Position numbers and translations under genes: made by a program
NCBI GenBank assembly: GCA_028023455.1
Contig: JAQFVV010012507.1
Coordinates: 1,991,456 to 2,055,455, forward strand
Length of the DNA stretch: 64,000 nucleotides
Source: Epiperipatus broadwayi
Lineage: Eukaryota; Onychophora; Udeonychophora; Euonychophora; Peripatidae
Direction of reading: 5' to 3'
Part shown: positions 13,101 through 25,599 of the stretch, one piece after another
Layout of the letters: each line of letters opens with the position of its first letter
Position numbering within the stretch: the stretch's first letter is position 1
The notes under the pieces: generated by a model
Databases searched by the model: none
What the model saw: the letters and a program-made list of their open reading frames with translations, nothing else
What the model was told of the DNA's origin: nothing

Positions 13101-13514
13101 TAAATTTGTGATGGAGATAATTTTAAATTAATACTAACAAATATCACAATGCTTTCTCAGCTTATTATTGAATAAGTTCCAACAGGAGTTTTTTTCCTTC
13201 TACTAAGAAAGTGAACTATTGTAAAATTGAATAATCAATAAATACCATATAATAGTGCTATTATATCCCTATGCCAAGAGCAATATCTGGCTTTTGCCTT
13301 CCTTGGCAAAGACATAATTTAAAATATATTATTCAAATTAATAATATGAAATTAAAAAATCCTAAGGTTTTACTTAAGGTAACTTACTTGTATAATTATA
13401 TACACCTTATAATTTCTCTGAGACTATATATTGTTAGTGGCTCCAAATTTATGATAATTATAAACCCCTTATATTTAAATTTAAATCATAAGTTATTTAT
13501 AAGAATAATTAATA

Positions 13515-13516
<2 letters not shown>

Positions 13517-13557
<41 letters not shown>

Positions 13558-13575
13558 TATATTAAGATAAATACG

Positions 13576-13611
<36 letters not shown>
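13517..13611. repeat. (TA)n microsatellite pair
   Basis: Two long TA runs at 13517-13555 and 13578-13611 separated by about 22 bases. Confidence 0.95.
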
Positions 13612-13614
<3 letters not shown>

Positions 13615-13830
13615 ATTTATTAAGATTTGATGTAAAAGCTTTCTTATTTTAAATGTATATTATATTTCTACACTACAACAGCTTTCAAATAAACACTATA
13701 CTATTGATTCTATTAATTTGGAAGTAGTTTTTGTGAGCTAACCTTTTGCCTAATTTAGATCTTATTAAAAAAAAAAAAATATCAAAGGTTGAACAGATTT
13801 CAAAAATTTTCTCATTTCTTTTTGATATTA

Positions 13831-13900
13831 CTTGAAAGATTACTATATATATATATATATATAGTAATCTATATATATATAGTAATCTTTCAAGACACAC

Positions 13901-13932
<32 letters not shown>
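13831..13932. repeat. Palindromic (TA)n block
   Basis: CTTGAAAGATTACTATATAT (13831 on) and its reverse complement ending at 13893 flank TA runs and a central AGTAATCT. A second palindrome follows, with ACACAC(AT)n ending in GTGTGTGT. Confidence 0.85.
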
Positions 13933-16900
13933 TATATTGGTATTTGTTTGGAAGGTCATGTGATATCCAGTACTTAAGTGACAAGTTGGGCTCAAACAAT
14001 TTCATTCAATTAAAGAAACATTTTATTTTTTAAAATTTAATTATCTGAGAATCAGTCTAGGAATTTACAACTTTTGAGTCTGCAATTATAACATTGCAAT
14101 AAATTGTAAAAGTCACAAGTTAGTTAAATGTTTCAAATTAATGTCTGTTATCTACTGTATCGGTGGAAAATGTATGTCCATCCAACAAGACTTAGAGTCT
14201 AAGCAAAAGTACCCCAAATCCAATCATGCCTGAGATACACAGGTCAGGAGCAATCATGAATTCTAACCTATTTGCCCATTCTCCAAGTCTATAACACTAC
14301 GGACAACATTCTACGGTGATACTACATAAATTAATTATTTCCGGGCCCGGTGCTACATCATTTTGCATGAGACTCAGCTGATGATGATGATGATGAGAGA
14401 TCGAGAGAACCCAAGATATAAGTTTAAAATATACATAAATATAAATATTAGTAAGGAAATTCGAACAACTGACTTAAGTTTAAAATATATAAATATTTAT
14501 TTTGACAAAAATTCAAGATTTTATATATATTCAACTTCACACATTTAATACTTTAATTTTGGTTACAAATATTTGACGATCTTTTTACAATTACTTTATT
14601 TTAAAAGATATCAATTTAGTGCAGTGATTACAATACTGAAGTATATTTCAAATAGGATTTTACTCAATGTACAAAATAAATTTATCTGGGTGATTGGTAG
14701 ACGTATTATACATTAAAAAACATATAAAGATATGACCATAATAGAGTTTTGCTGTTTGTACGATTTCATAGGATGCCCTTGGCATTTGACACATAGTTTT
14801 ATTTTCATTTATAGCATTTATTGGCAACACTTAAATAAGAATACATTTTGATCAGAATATATTTAAAACATTTATTTATTAAACATTTTCGATATTTAAA
14901 CTATCAGATATTGCGAAAATTCTATCAATACGGCAATTGCTTATTCAACAAAGGGGAGGGCAGCTTCATGAGAGGTTGGATTTAAACTCCAACTAAAAAT
15001 ATTACAAAGAGAAAACGTTTCATTATTACATATCATTATGGTTTATTTTGTCAAACAGGCTAAAAGAAAAACGAACTATAGGGAAACTGCGGTGCTAGCA
15101 TAATAGCCGAATATTTGCGGATCCAATATTTCCTTGAGGTGCTTTATCATATTATGAAAGGAAAACAGTCTAGCCGACTTGCCATCCCACATTTTGTAGA
15201 ATCGGTTGACAAAAGGTCCTCGGACGGAGAAGCACTGGGCCGAATTTTGCCAGAATTATCCTATGCATTGCTCTCGTTATGCGAGTATATATAGATATGG
15301 TCTAGGGAAATTCATTACCCTGTTTACGACCTGAAACAAAGATGAGATGACTCGGGCATTCCGACACACATCTCTAGATATAGCTTAATAATATGAAGAG
15401 TGGCCTATGCTAGCAACGCTATTATAATAATATAAAATCATTGGATTTAAAGAATAAATACAAAGCCTTACATAGTTTAACAAATACATAATGACATGTT
15501 AAAATAATGAGCCGTGTGAGATAAAATCATTTATTAAAAGTTAACGCTATAATTAATGAAGTGTGCATTTCTCCCCCTTCTTGAATCAATACTATTATGT
15601 TTAAATATAATATATATAAACTAAAATTCATGCACTTAAAAGTGCGGACAACATACAATTTGTTCACCAGCCTTTTGGCGATGATGAATAAAGAAATTAA
15701 TAAAACCTACATATACCAATATCCACCCCAGATTGCAAAGTATTTATATATTTTGCATACTTTTACGATAAAATATATTTTCTTAAAAAAAGCATATATT
15801 CATTTTACAAGAAAAACTCAGTCTTACGAACTATTTAGAAATAAATAAATAAATAAGAACTCATTAATCCCCCCCCTTCTAAATTCATAGGACTGGGTTT
15901 GATTTGCATTTAAAAATAAAAGTTTAGTGAAAAATATCAGTTAAAATAAATTATAACCACACTAATTTATAAAAAAAAGTAAGAAGCGTGAGTTGAATGA
16001 AATGTTTTATAGTAGTATTAATTTATGTTATAGAGAATCAATATAAAGAAAAGAAATAATTATTAGTTTTAACGTACTCGCCGATGAGCAAGTTAATGAG
16101 AGTAAATATACAGAAAACATTAATTTAAAGAGAGTTTACAAGTTATAATTTAGGTAATACAATTATAATGACTTTGGGCTGGTTACCTCAGCATTCTATG
16201 GAATACAGACAAATTTTGTATGGCAGGCGGCATTCTTTGACATGTCTCTTGGCCTCGGCAGTTCTTTGATGGCACGGGCACATTTGAAAGGTAGAAGCTA
16301 CATCATGCATGGTGAAGAGTGGAGTTGAAGACGGAGAGGAAGGCGCTGAAGCCCCTCAAAAATTACATAGATGTGAAATTGGTTAAAGACTGTACCTAAC
16401 TCTCTCTCTATTTATACAAAACTTTGAGGTGTTCAAAGAATGTTTTTTTAATTAAATTTTTGATCTTTAATTAACAGAAATATTTTAGTTATTGTTAGTG
16501 GAGATGGAATCGTTAGATAACTGTCCAATTCAAATTAATTTCCAGATTGGAAATAGATTTGATAAAAAATGTTAATCTCTAATTAAAATCAATTAGCTTT
16601 GTTTTAAATTTTACTTTAATTTAAAAATTCCTTTTTAATCATGAAACAAAATAATGTTCCCACCTCTTTAATTATTCTTGGACAGTCGTCTTCCATCTTG
16701 AATATATGTATACTTATATGAAGAAAATATTTATAAAATAAATAAATAGTTAAGAAAAAATACAAAATTATTTACAAGATTTGTTTGTGCTTTTATATAT
16801 ATAAAAGCTCTGCTAATATAGGTATATATCTGAGTTGCATCCATAAAAGTCATTGTTTAAAATTAAAGAAAATTTTTATTTGAGATTTATATTCATAAAC

Positions 16901-16958
16901 TTTTATAGTCGCTTCTCAGATATATACGTATAGTTTATTTACATGTGACAAAAAAACA

Positions 16959-17022
16959 GTGGGTTAAGTGGTAGAACAGTGGAGCTCGATCTTGGGCTAA
17001 GATCGACTGCTACACTATCATG
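16959..17022 (+). repeat. tRNA-like SINE fragment
   Basis: GGGTTAAGTGGTAGAACAGT resembles an A-box/D-arm. It is followed by the perfect small hairpin CGATCTTGGGCTAAGATCG. No B box follows, so only a head fragment could be present. Confidence 0.3.
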
Positions 17023-17107
17023 AATTATGGAAAGTGATAAATGGATTTTGATTATTTAGTTTATATATTATTAATGTTTACTTTTTGTATAAACAAAGAT
17101 TGTTTTT

Positions 17108-17201
17108 ATGGAATTTTAATTTGCTGAAAGTTTCAAAATAGCACATTACAGCATATGGAATTTTAATTTGCTAAAAGTTTCAAAATAGCACATTACAACA
17201 T
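17108..17201. repeat. 47-bp tandem duplication
   Basis: Two adjacent copies (17108-17154, 17155-17201) differing at two positions, beginning ATGGAATTTTAATTTGCT. Confidence 0.95.
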
Positions 17202-17274
17202 AAAGATAACTATACTAGAGAAAAATAGGCTGGAGGTATGGAGAATGGGGATAGTTTATGATTTCATATAAAAT

Positions 17275-18168
17275 TGCCCCTCAATATTTTCATTATCAAT
17301 CTTGAGACCATCTGATTAAGAACTGCCCAAGCAAACTATGCTATGAATGTGGCAAAAGAAAAAAAAAGCATTCCATAAATGCTCTCCCATCAGCTCATAT
17401 TACAGCACAAATGTTGATATAATTGACAAAATTCCCTCTCAGTAACTCCTTCAATAATACAGACTGCACAGCCAAATCACTGGCACATCTAACTCCAACT
17501 CAGCAAATCCCACGTAAACTTCTGACATGGGTTTTTTTAGTAAAACAATATGATCATGCTCTCATTGTTGAAAAGATTTAATTATCACTGATAAAAATCT
17601 GTCAACACATGATTGGCCTTGCTTACCAACCAATGAGCACACTAACACTAATAAAAATACACTAGAAACTAATGAGGCCAAAATAATCAAAACATTGATA
17701 AAAACAATTAAAGGAAAAAAAAAATAGAAATAAGCAACATCCAGAAATCATGCAAGAAACATCAACAAAATCATAAGACAAAATGGGGAAAAATGGAAGA
17801 AGCCCCTACAACCAAAGACAGAGCACCAAAAAGGGTTCAAGGTCAATATCCAATGGACACAACAAGTGAAGAGGAATCAAGTAACACACTGAATAAAGAC
17901 TCAGAAGATTTTATAGCAGAAGCAGCACACAAGCAAAAGGAAATTCCTCAACTCAAAACAGGCTTATGGCAAGTTAACAGAATTGCCCTCTTCAGATAAA
18001 GACAACATACCACTAGTTGAAGACTTCTGGAAAGTCACCAGGAATGATCAATTTGAACCAGTTTATAATGATAATTCAAAAATAAGCTCTATGTCCTCAA
18101 TGGAGGATTCACTCAGGCAAGTCAGAAGCAGAAGCTCTTCTAGATGCTATAAAGCTGTAGCTAAGTAA
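17275..18168 (+). pseudogene. LINE ORF1 remnant with CCHC zinc knuckles
   Basis: At 17281-17380 the reading is YFHYQS-stop-DHLIKNCPSK followed by LCYECGKRKKKHS. The spacing fits C-x2-C-x4-H-x4-C if the two first cysteines were lost to tyrosine, and a second knuckle begins CYEC. Downstream, 17793-18168 reads as a Ser/Glu-rich tail (TTSEEESSNTLNKDSEDF), ending before the endonuclease start. Nucleic-acid-binding ORF1 proteins of this type are known for Tx1-like LINEs; the assignment here is inference from position and knuckles. Confidence 0.6.
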
Positions 18169-18248
18169 TCCCATTATACACCAATCTTCATGTCTATTCA
18201 TTTATCCTCAGTAATCTACAAAAGCATATTCAATTATAACATAGAATT

Positions 18249-18905
18249 ATGAAGCTCTACATTAAAGGTATAAATGTTAGGGGACTTAACCCCCAAAACA
18301 GAATTCAGGCAATACTCCAGTGAGCTGGAAATAACCCACCACACATCATATGCATGGCAGAAACAAAACTAACATCTGTTTCTAGCTACAAAATAAATCA
18401 AGCATTCTCCACATTTGGTACATTACTCCACTGCCACCACAGCTACTGGAGGTGGTGTTATTTTAATAAATAAAAAATTGGCATGATCACTCTTCGGAAT
18501 TTTGTACCTAGATCAAACCTGCATCATGTCAGTGGTCTGCTATTGTCATTTTCCATCTCCATATGACCTTCCTCTATCTCAATAGCAACATCAATACTGC
18601 CTATAAAATAATTAACACCATCTACTTGCTTACTGGCTCTTCCTCCATACCTTTTATTTTGGTAGGGGATTTTAATATGTCCTATGAAGCATTCAACAAC
18701 AAATTCATCTTTTAAGCAAAGGAGGTTTCTTCTTTCCCAATGCATATTCCTTTTATACAAGATGATGGACTTCACTCATTGACCTGCTGTTCTACACCTT
18801 TGACATTCATTTTCAACTCAATGCCAGCTTGGACCCCATTGCCTTTTCAGAGCACTTTGAGCTACAGATCTCTCTTGATATTAGAAGATGCTCCACTTGC
18901 ACCCC
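18249..18905 (+). pseudogene. LINE APE-type endonuclease remnant
   Basis: Starts MKLYIKGINVRGLNPQNRIQ and reaches ICMAETKLTS, the characteristic N-terminal block with the catalytic Glu. It then reads FILVGDFNMSYEAFNN (GDFN motif, 18655-18705) and LDPIAFSEHFELQI (SDH-like motif, His retained, 18830-18870). Reading needs several frame changes and in-frame stops are present. In an intact element this enzyme nicks the target DNA to prime reverse transcription. Confidence 0.8.
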
Positions 18906-19339
18906 AGGTCTCAGCAGAGTGTTACAGTTTCTCAAGAGGTCCACTATTCCAGCTGGTCTTGTATCAGAATGTTGCATATATCTTCAAAACACTTATTATA
19001 CATGCCACTCATTCAGGTCTGGAACACCATTCAAATCACTCAAGCCACAATACACAACTGACTATCCAGAATGTTTGCTAAACTAAACAAAATAGCCGAC
19101 AGGTTGGGAGGGTTACTAATGAATAACAGAATGTTGCAGATATAATGCTACTGAAAGAAGAATACAGGGACACACAAAAAGCTCTGACAGGATACATCAT
19201 GATCAAAAAGGCATGAAAATATATCTCAAACCAGCACTGTTGCACCAGGAGTTACCTCAGGTGGGCTCTTGGGGTAAAAATAACCCAAACCACCCCATCA
19301 TTTATCACTTTAGGAGCAAATTCCTATGTAGGAGATGCC

Positions 19340-21235
19340 ATGATTGAAGTTATCTATAACTTCTTCAAAAAGAAATTGCAAATAAATAATGGAAACAATA
19401 TTAGACTCCAAATATCAGAAAACAATAATACACAGCATGGAATTACACATCAGGCCATCTTAAACAACATCAAACCTCTCCCTGAAAAAACCCACCCAGG
19501 TCCATATGGAATTCCCCAATTCCTAATCCTTCATCTTAGCCAATTTGCGGTCCTGATTATCAAGAATATGATTGATGTGTTGGCTGGGGGGTGCAAACAA
19601 TAGTGACTACCCTATCTCATTAGCTCCATTTATTAAGAAGCAAGGAAACAGTTCCAATATTTCCAGCCTCTGGCCAATTTCTATGACCCCTCTCCTCATT
19701 AGAATCACTGAGAGAGTCATCAAAGATCAGATTCAAGGTGATATGCTTCAAAATCTCTTGCCTAATCAGTTTGCCAGGAAAGGGTGGTCTACCACTAATG
19801 CAGTTGCAGCAAGTTAAAACTGCAATAGACTACATTCGCCATCACTGGAAGTAGTCTAGTAGCTGTTCAACTGGACATTAAAGCTGCCTTTGACAACATA
19901 ATAACAGACCTGCTGTTCAAGGTACTACATGAATTTAATATCAATAAAGTACACATATCAATTACTGAAAATCTACTTAGCAATAGGGAAATTTTAATTA
20001 CATTGGATGGTAAAGTAACTCCAGGATTCACATTTGACATATCTATACCACAAGGCTCCCCACTCAATACACTCCTCTTTATAGCCTTCATAAACCCACT
20101 GCTTGTCAAACTTGAAAGAGAACTACCAGAGATCTATATTCCGAGGATAGCTAAAGAAATCAAAACATTGTCATTCATTGATGATTCACTGTTCTACTAC
20201 CATCAGCTAAATATATCTCAAAAGTAGAATCTTTTATTGACTGGTGCACAATATACTATGGATTAAACTTCAATCAAAGTAAATCATGGACATGGTGGTT
20301 GAGTACTGGCAAAAGGATAAGCAGGCCATTTGAAGCATAGCCTCACAATTTTTTAGGCTTTCTCTTGATGAAGTCTCCAAGGGAGGTGATACAATGTATA
20401 CAAAATGAGCTATTAGTTGCAATTAAAAAGAAATAGACTCTCTGAAAGGAATATACTTGTCACAACAAAGAAAAGTCACATTGCTAAACATGTTGATTAT
20501 GCCCAAAGTGTTATATTATTTACCAGTTCTAATCCCAACAAAACAATTTCCCAACTAAGATTATCATTGTGTGTTAATCTTTGTTGAAACAGTATTGATC
20601 AGCTTCAAAAACTTGCAAACCCAAAAAAATCTCTAACTACATTCCATCAATACATTCTATTTTCAAAAAGCACATAATGTAATGGTATTTCTTCATGAAT
20701 GGTTCCCCCAGCAAGAATTCAAGAAGGTAATTTCTTCAACTGACCGACCCCCATCCCAAGTGTTGCTCCACATGGATTAACAAAATTACTTACTTCTCTT
20801 AAAATATTGAAACCACTAAGCTTAAATATTGGGACACATTTAAAGTTATTAACAGCTCATAAGATAGTATTTCAGATTTTTTAAATATCTCTAATTACTT
20901 ACTAATTAAACATTTCAAATTCTGGGGGCTAGAAGCCAAATTTTTGGATTACATAATAAAAATTAATCTTATGGATATCCAAAGTCATTTCTAGGATACA
21001 AAAGAGGATATTCTAAACTAAATCCCATCTGTCAGCTCCGATATCATGAAAAAGAGACATTTCAGCATCTTCGTTTTGGATGCCCAGTTCTTGGCATGTG
21101 CAGATGCTATGTCAACCATTGGATATCAAACAAAGATGAAGTCTTCGATCTACATGTGAACATCACCTCAGGCAACTACACAAAGATAAGGTTCTCCAAA
21201 ATACTTAGTTGTACGATCTGGTAAATCTGACTGTG
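19340..21235 (+). pseudogene. LINE reverse transcriptase and C-terminal remnant
   Basis: Recognisable in order: pre-RT segment with EKTHPGPYGIPQFLI (19485-19530); SLWPISMTPLLIRITERVIK (about 19665-19720); QLDIKAAFDNIITDLL (motif A, 19870-19915); ISIPQGSPLNTLLFIAFINP (motif B, 20040-20100); LSFIDDSLFYYHQL (motif C, YxDD changed to FIDD, about 20168-20210); NFLGF (20345-20362); and a zinc-like tail NPICQLRYHEKETFQHLRFG (about 21020-21080). Stops and frameshifts prevent function. Confidence 0.85.
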
Positions 21236-21279
21236 TGAGTGATTCAGCCTCTTCTAACATAAATTTGTACTACAGATTC

Positions 21280-21880
21280 TAGTATTCAAAATCAAAGTCA
21301 GTAATAATGTATCAGATAGTTTTAAACTAGTTTTGGAGATTAAATACAGAGACTTTTTGTCACTGATTCTGTTTAATATTGATATGGGGGAAAACTACTT
21401 ACTAAAAATAAACAGCTTGATAATACTTTGGAAAGTAAAATTTTTGTATTGGTTTGTATTAAAGATTTTATAGGAGAAGTTAAGGAAGAAATTCAAAAGC
21501 TCTTTCAATATTTTGCACTCTCTTTGAAAGAAACTGGCTTATAAATAAATGTGGATAAATCAAAATGATTCTTGATTTATTGTAATTTCAATTCAATATA
21601 CCCTCAAGTTTTAATTAAATACATTTGAAGAAGTAAATGACTTTAAATATTTGAAAACTATCTTTAACACAAAAAAATGCTATGAACACAGAAATTGATA
21701 GCAAAATTCTATATTTAAATAAAATTCATTATATTCTTATAAGAGATACAAAAAATAAAATAGTTTACAGTTTAATCCAGGATGCATATTTTTAAGGCTT
21801 TGAAACAGCTGGTCTGCATGTTAATATTGATGATTACCTAAAAGGGCAGATATAAATTAAGAATATTATGAAAGGATAGT
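21280..21880 (+). pseudogene. Non-LTR RT fragment, RTE-like
   Basis: Broken plus-strand reading: LFQYFALSLKETGL, INVDKSK (RT primer-grip region with K-T/S-K), FKYLKTIF-like segment and NAMNTEIDSKILYLNKI. This is the layout of the region after the ADD motif in RTE-like elements. The ends are not defined and the catalytic motif itself is not visible. Confidence 0.55.
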
Positions 21881-23609
21881 ATTAAATAGAATTTTTGATG
21901 CAGTGAAAAATAATTTTTATAAGTCAGAAAGTTTTTTAAAAAACATAAATTTATATAGAGTATCTGATATTGTAATTAAAATTAAGACTAAGATAATTAA
22001 TTAGATAGATTATATTATGAGCTCATTAAAAGAAAGAATGATAAGGATGTTTATGTATACGAATTTCATGTGAAAAAAATAATAATAATAGGTCTTTCAA
22101 AATGATTGTGGCAATGATTAACTGATGAAATATATATGAAACAGAAAGATAATGCCAAATATTGTGAAAGTCAATGATAGGGACTACATAATATGTACCA
22201 GCCGAAAAACCCACCACCTAAACCGTAAGTCGGATCCAAACTCAGCTGGTTCAAACTGAATTCAAACCCAACTCACCAGCTCAGATTAGTATAAATTGAC
22301 GGCACAGTGCTATGCGCCAAGAAACTAGCTCAACGGTTGGTGAGGATCAGAGACCCCTTAACTGACATTAATATCTGATAATAAACTGACTAAAATAATT
22401 TTAAATCGAATCATATGTATATGTTCGGGTTGCCAACACAGACAGCGAGTATTAACATTAAAATAAGCATAAAAGAATTAAGAACTAAGAAACCAAGGGT
22501 GTTTAGAAAATATTTAATAATAATAATTTGTTTTGTTTGAATTTTAAATAATGATTATATTAATCACCTCTAGCCTTTAACATAGTTTATAATTATAAAA
22601 AGAGTGGCGGTCTTTATTATATGCCAACAAGTATTACGCAATATTTGAAAGTCTATGTCTATGCCCCCAACAAGAAATAAAAGGCAGATAAAGGTATTCA
22701 TTACTAAAATAAATTTTTACTCTAATTTTATACAAAAGAATGTGATATTTATTTTCACATTCACAAATCCATTCATGAAGAGCAAGATATGTATTTAGGG
22801 CATAACTTTAACCTCTATTAGACAACGTATTTAATTTGAAATAACCAAGAAGTTGTTCAACTTTAATTGAAATCATTTCATCACGAATTATGAACATCAG
22901 AGCGGGCTTTACTGGAACAGAGAGGCAATGGTGCTGACAAATTATGAGCTATAAAATGAAATTGAAAGACAATAGCTGGTCGATGATCTAAGTCTTATGG
23001 CGGCTTGCATTTCACAAATCTTACTGCCCTTTAAGTAGATGGGAACACGGGAAAGCCAAGCCGAGTCATAACTACGAGCCTTTGGTGTTCCAAATATAAC
23101 ATGAGCGGAGGAGGAAGTGCTTTGTTCCTCGATAAATTAAAAGAACAGAAATATTATCCGACAAGTCTAACGAAACGAAAGATAGCCTTACGCCAGCAAC
23201 GTTGAAGATGATGATCTGCTAGTCACCATTTGAAAAATAAAATCCAGTAATAGAATGCTCTACGTGATGACTCGATCAATTTAATTAAAGTCAAACGAGC
23301 TTTTAATTAAAACTATTTTAACACATTATAAAATTATATTCATCATGCCCCAAATATCGTGCCCCTCCTGAATATTAATAGACAGTGAAAACATTCTGAA
23401 TTAGAATGTATTTAGTTGATTCCTTTATCTACCCTTTTTACAAAAACATTTTAGATTATACGTGAATAAATAAATATTGGTGAATACGAGAAAAAAAAAC
23501 ATTTTAACATTATATATATATGAATATATAAACATTTGTAAATTAGATAGGAGCTGGGGACATAGGTGAAAAATGGAGCTAATAATTTACTATAAAAATA
23601 ACAAACATT

Positions 23610-23750
23610 TAATAATTTCTTTCGACTCGATGATTGATAGAACTGTATAAATCTAGTTCTAATGGGGAGAATTATTATCAGAGTTAATATTATATTTTCT
23701 ACGTAAGGCAAATAGAACAAAGGAGTTTATCGAGTCGAAAGATTATTGGC
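23610..23750. repeat. Inverted repeat with ~20-bp arms
   Basis: AATAATTTCTTTCGACTCGAT near 23611 pairs with ATCGAGTCGAAAGATTATT near 23729; one base is extra in one arm. Spacer about 95 bases. Confidence 0.75.
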
Positions 23751-24814
23751 ATACAATTAAAATAACAACATTAATAAATTACACACACACATATATATAT
23801 ATAATATAATAAATGAACCGCCAAGTAAGAAAAGAGAAAGTTAAAGACTAGAAGTTGAGAGAATTACGATATAATAGCATAAATAAAAGTAAGTTTACAC
23901 AGAGATTATTACGCAGAGATTATGATATTTATAGAATGAAAAGAGCTCTTAAAGGGAGTATAAAGTAAAGTTTGGAAACTGGCCAGAAAGCTTAAGGTTC
24001 ATTATGGAAATATATTACCCAAGCATGAATTGTCTGGAAAGAATTTAGCAGCTCCATTGAAGATTTTCAGGGGACTTCAGGAACCGATAGCAAGATTCCT
24101 GATGTTTAGCCCTTCATTATGATCGAAACACTATTTGATTTTATAATTTAAAAACGCACAGAGTTGACTGCACTTCTCTACAACAAAGATGGCTTCTCTC
24201 TCTTCTCCAAACTTTTCCAAGCTATATATCTGTCCTCTGATGCCTTCAGGCTAGCGCTTCTTTCATTATCAATGTTTTTAGATTCACTGGTTGTTTTTAG
24301 ATACATTCCTTCGATAAGGCTTTCAAACTCATTAACTTGAATTCATTTTCTAATTAGAAAATGAATTCTTAAAATCAGAAAATGATTTTAATTAGGAAAT
24401 TTTTATCTTTTTTTTTAATTAATAAAACTTTAACTGTTATTTTTGAAAAGGGAAAATCTGAAAGCTTATCGAAAGAATGTAGCTTTTAATCAATAAAACT
24501 TTAACAAATTATTTAAAAATAAAATCAAACATTCCCGACGCAATGAAACTTTCAAACAATTATATATATTTAAATATTTACAAATAGATATGCACAATCC
24601 ATGCAGTTATAATATATAAATTCTTGAATAATTCTGTCATGAATTTATTAACAGAATTGATCAATTTAAATCTGAAACTAATTAATTTTAATATGTATTT
24701 GTGAAATAAGTTATTTTTTTATGGAAATTAGCGTGGATTGAACGTATGAAGCCCCATTGCATCGGAAATTTAAGGTTAGTACTAGGGTTTGAAGTGGGCT
24801 TATGGCTAGATGTC

Positions 24815-24855
24815 ATGAAGCTAGGATCGAACTCAGATCTGACTGCTTCAATAAT
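24815..24855 (-). repeat. tRNA-like B-box fragment
   Basis: Minus strand reads CTGAGTTCGATCCTAG, a good B-box-like block without a visible A box. Probably the end of a decayed tRNA-derived SINE head. Confidence 0.3.
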
Positions 24856-25512
24856 AATAGGATGATTAGTTTATATATCTATGATTTACTACCTGTAAGA
24901 ATTATCTTCATTGTGTTTGAAGTCTCAAAAGCATTAAAAGCTTTATGCAGATTTCAGTTCAGTTCATATATTCCGCAAAGGGATATGTGAAACATTATAC
25001 CATTGAGTTCTTCTCATAGCATTACATACATATGTATACAATTAACAGCTTATTCTTATTTTATTTCAAGTGTATTAGTAAAAAAGCTATTCCCATGGTG
25101 TTCAAATGCATTTAAATAATTATGATTTCTTATTAAGGCCACAGAGTGCCATTAATTTATATTTATTGATATTCATTAAACAAATTTACATTCACAACGT
25201 TCATTATTTTTAAAAAAAAAATACAAATAATTATTAATAATTTATTAAGTTATAAGTAATATGACCATACATAGTAGCATTATGATTTTTTTTTTTTAAA
25301 TTGAAAGTTTAATTTTTTTTCTATTTACCTGATACTTATTTGTAAACAACAGTTCATTTTTACATTTTAATTATATTGTTGATGAAAAATGTTCCACTGT
25401 TTCTAATTATATGTTTGGAATGTAAGACTGATGCACTAATGCATATAAATAAAATTGTAGTAAGAATCGAAAAGGGTGGGAGGGGACAAGAAAAAAAATA
25501 TTCATATGTCAT

Positions 25513-25599
25513 AGCATCTGCCGGGACGCGAACCCACACCCGTCTGCAACCAACTACTTGCTTGCATGGCTGCTGCGATACCTCTCGGCTATCAACGCA
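25513..25599 (-). repeat. tRNA-derived SINE head or tRNA pseudogene (class II-like)
   Basis: Minus strand has TAGCCGAGAGG (A box, complement of 25581-25591) and GGGTTCGCGTCCCGG (B box, complement of 25521-25535), spaced as in Leu/Ser-type tRNAs with a long variable arm. The T-stem is only partly paired and the acceptor arms match poorly, so it is more likely a SINE or pseudogene than a working tRNA. Confidence 0.45.

Larger units (their letters stand above)
10130..16955. other. AT-rich DNA without recognised gene
   Basis: No convincing exon, RNA gene or known element. It holds (TA)n tracts (13517-13612), a cruciform-prone block (13831-13930) and two less AT-rich islands (about 15090-15410 and 16165-16385) whose six readings gave no recognisable protein. 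(GAT)n at 14381-14395 is short. Confidence 0.5.
17270..21235 (+). mobile_element. Tx1/L1-like LINE, nearly full length, decayed
   Basis: Two successive degraded reading regions in the normal LINE order: an ORF1-like part with a zinc-knuckle relic, then APE-type endonuclease, reverse transcriptase, thumb and a C-terminal zinc motif. Numerous stops and frameshifts show it is old. RT residues align with the element at 8427-10114 (for example ENLL-NR, IPQGSPL, INPLL, IPRI, NFLGF), so both belong to one family. Boundaries are approximate and no target-site duplication was identified. Confidence 0.85.

Noticed and set aside
25513-25599. Functional tRNA-Leu/Ser gene
   Set aside because: A and B boxes are good but acceptor and T stems pair poorly; treated as a SINE head or pseudogene.
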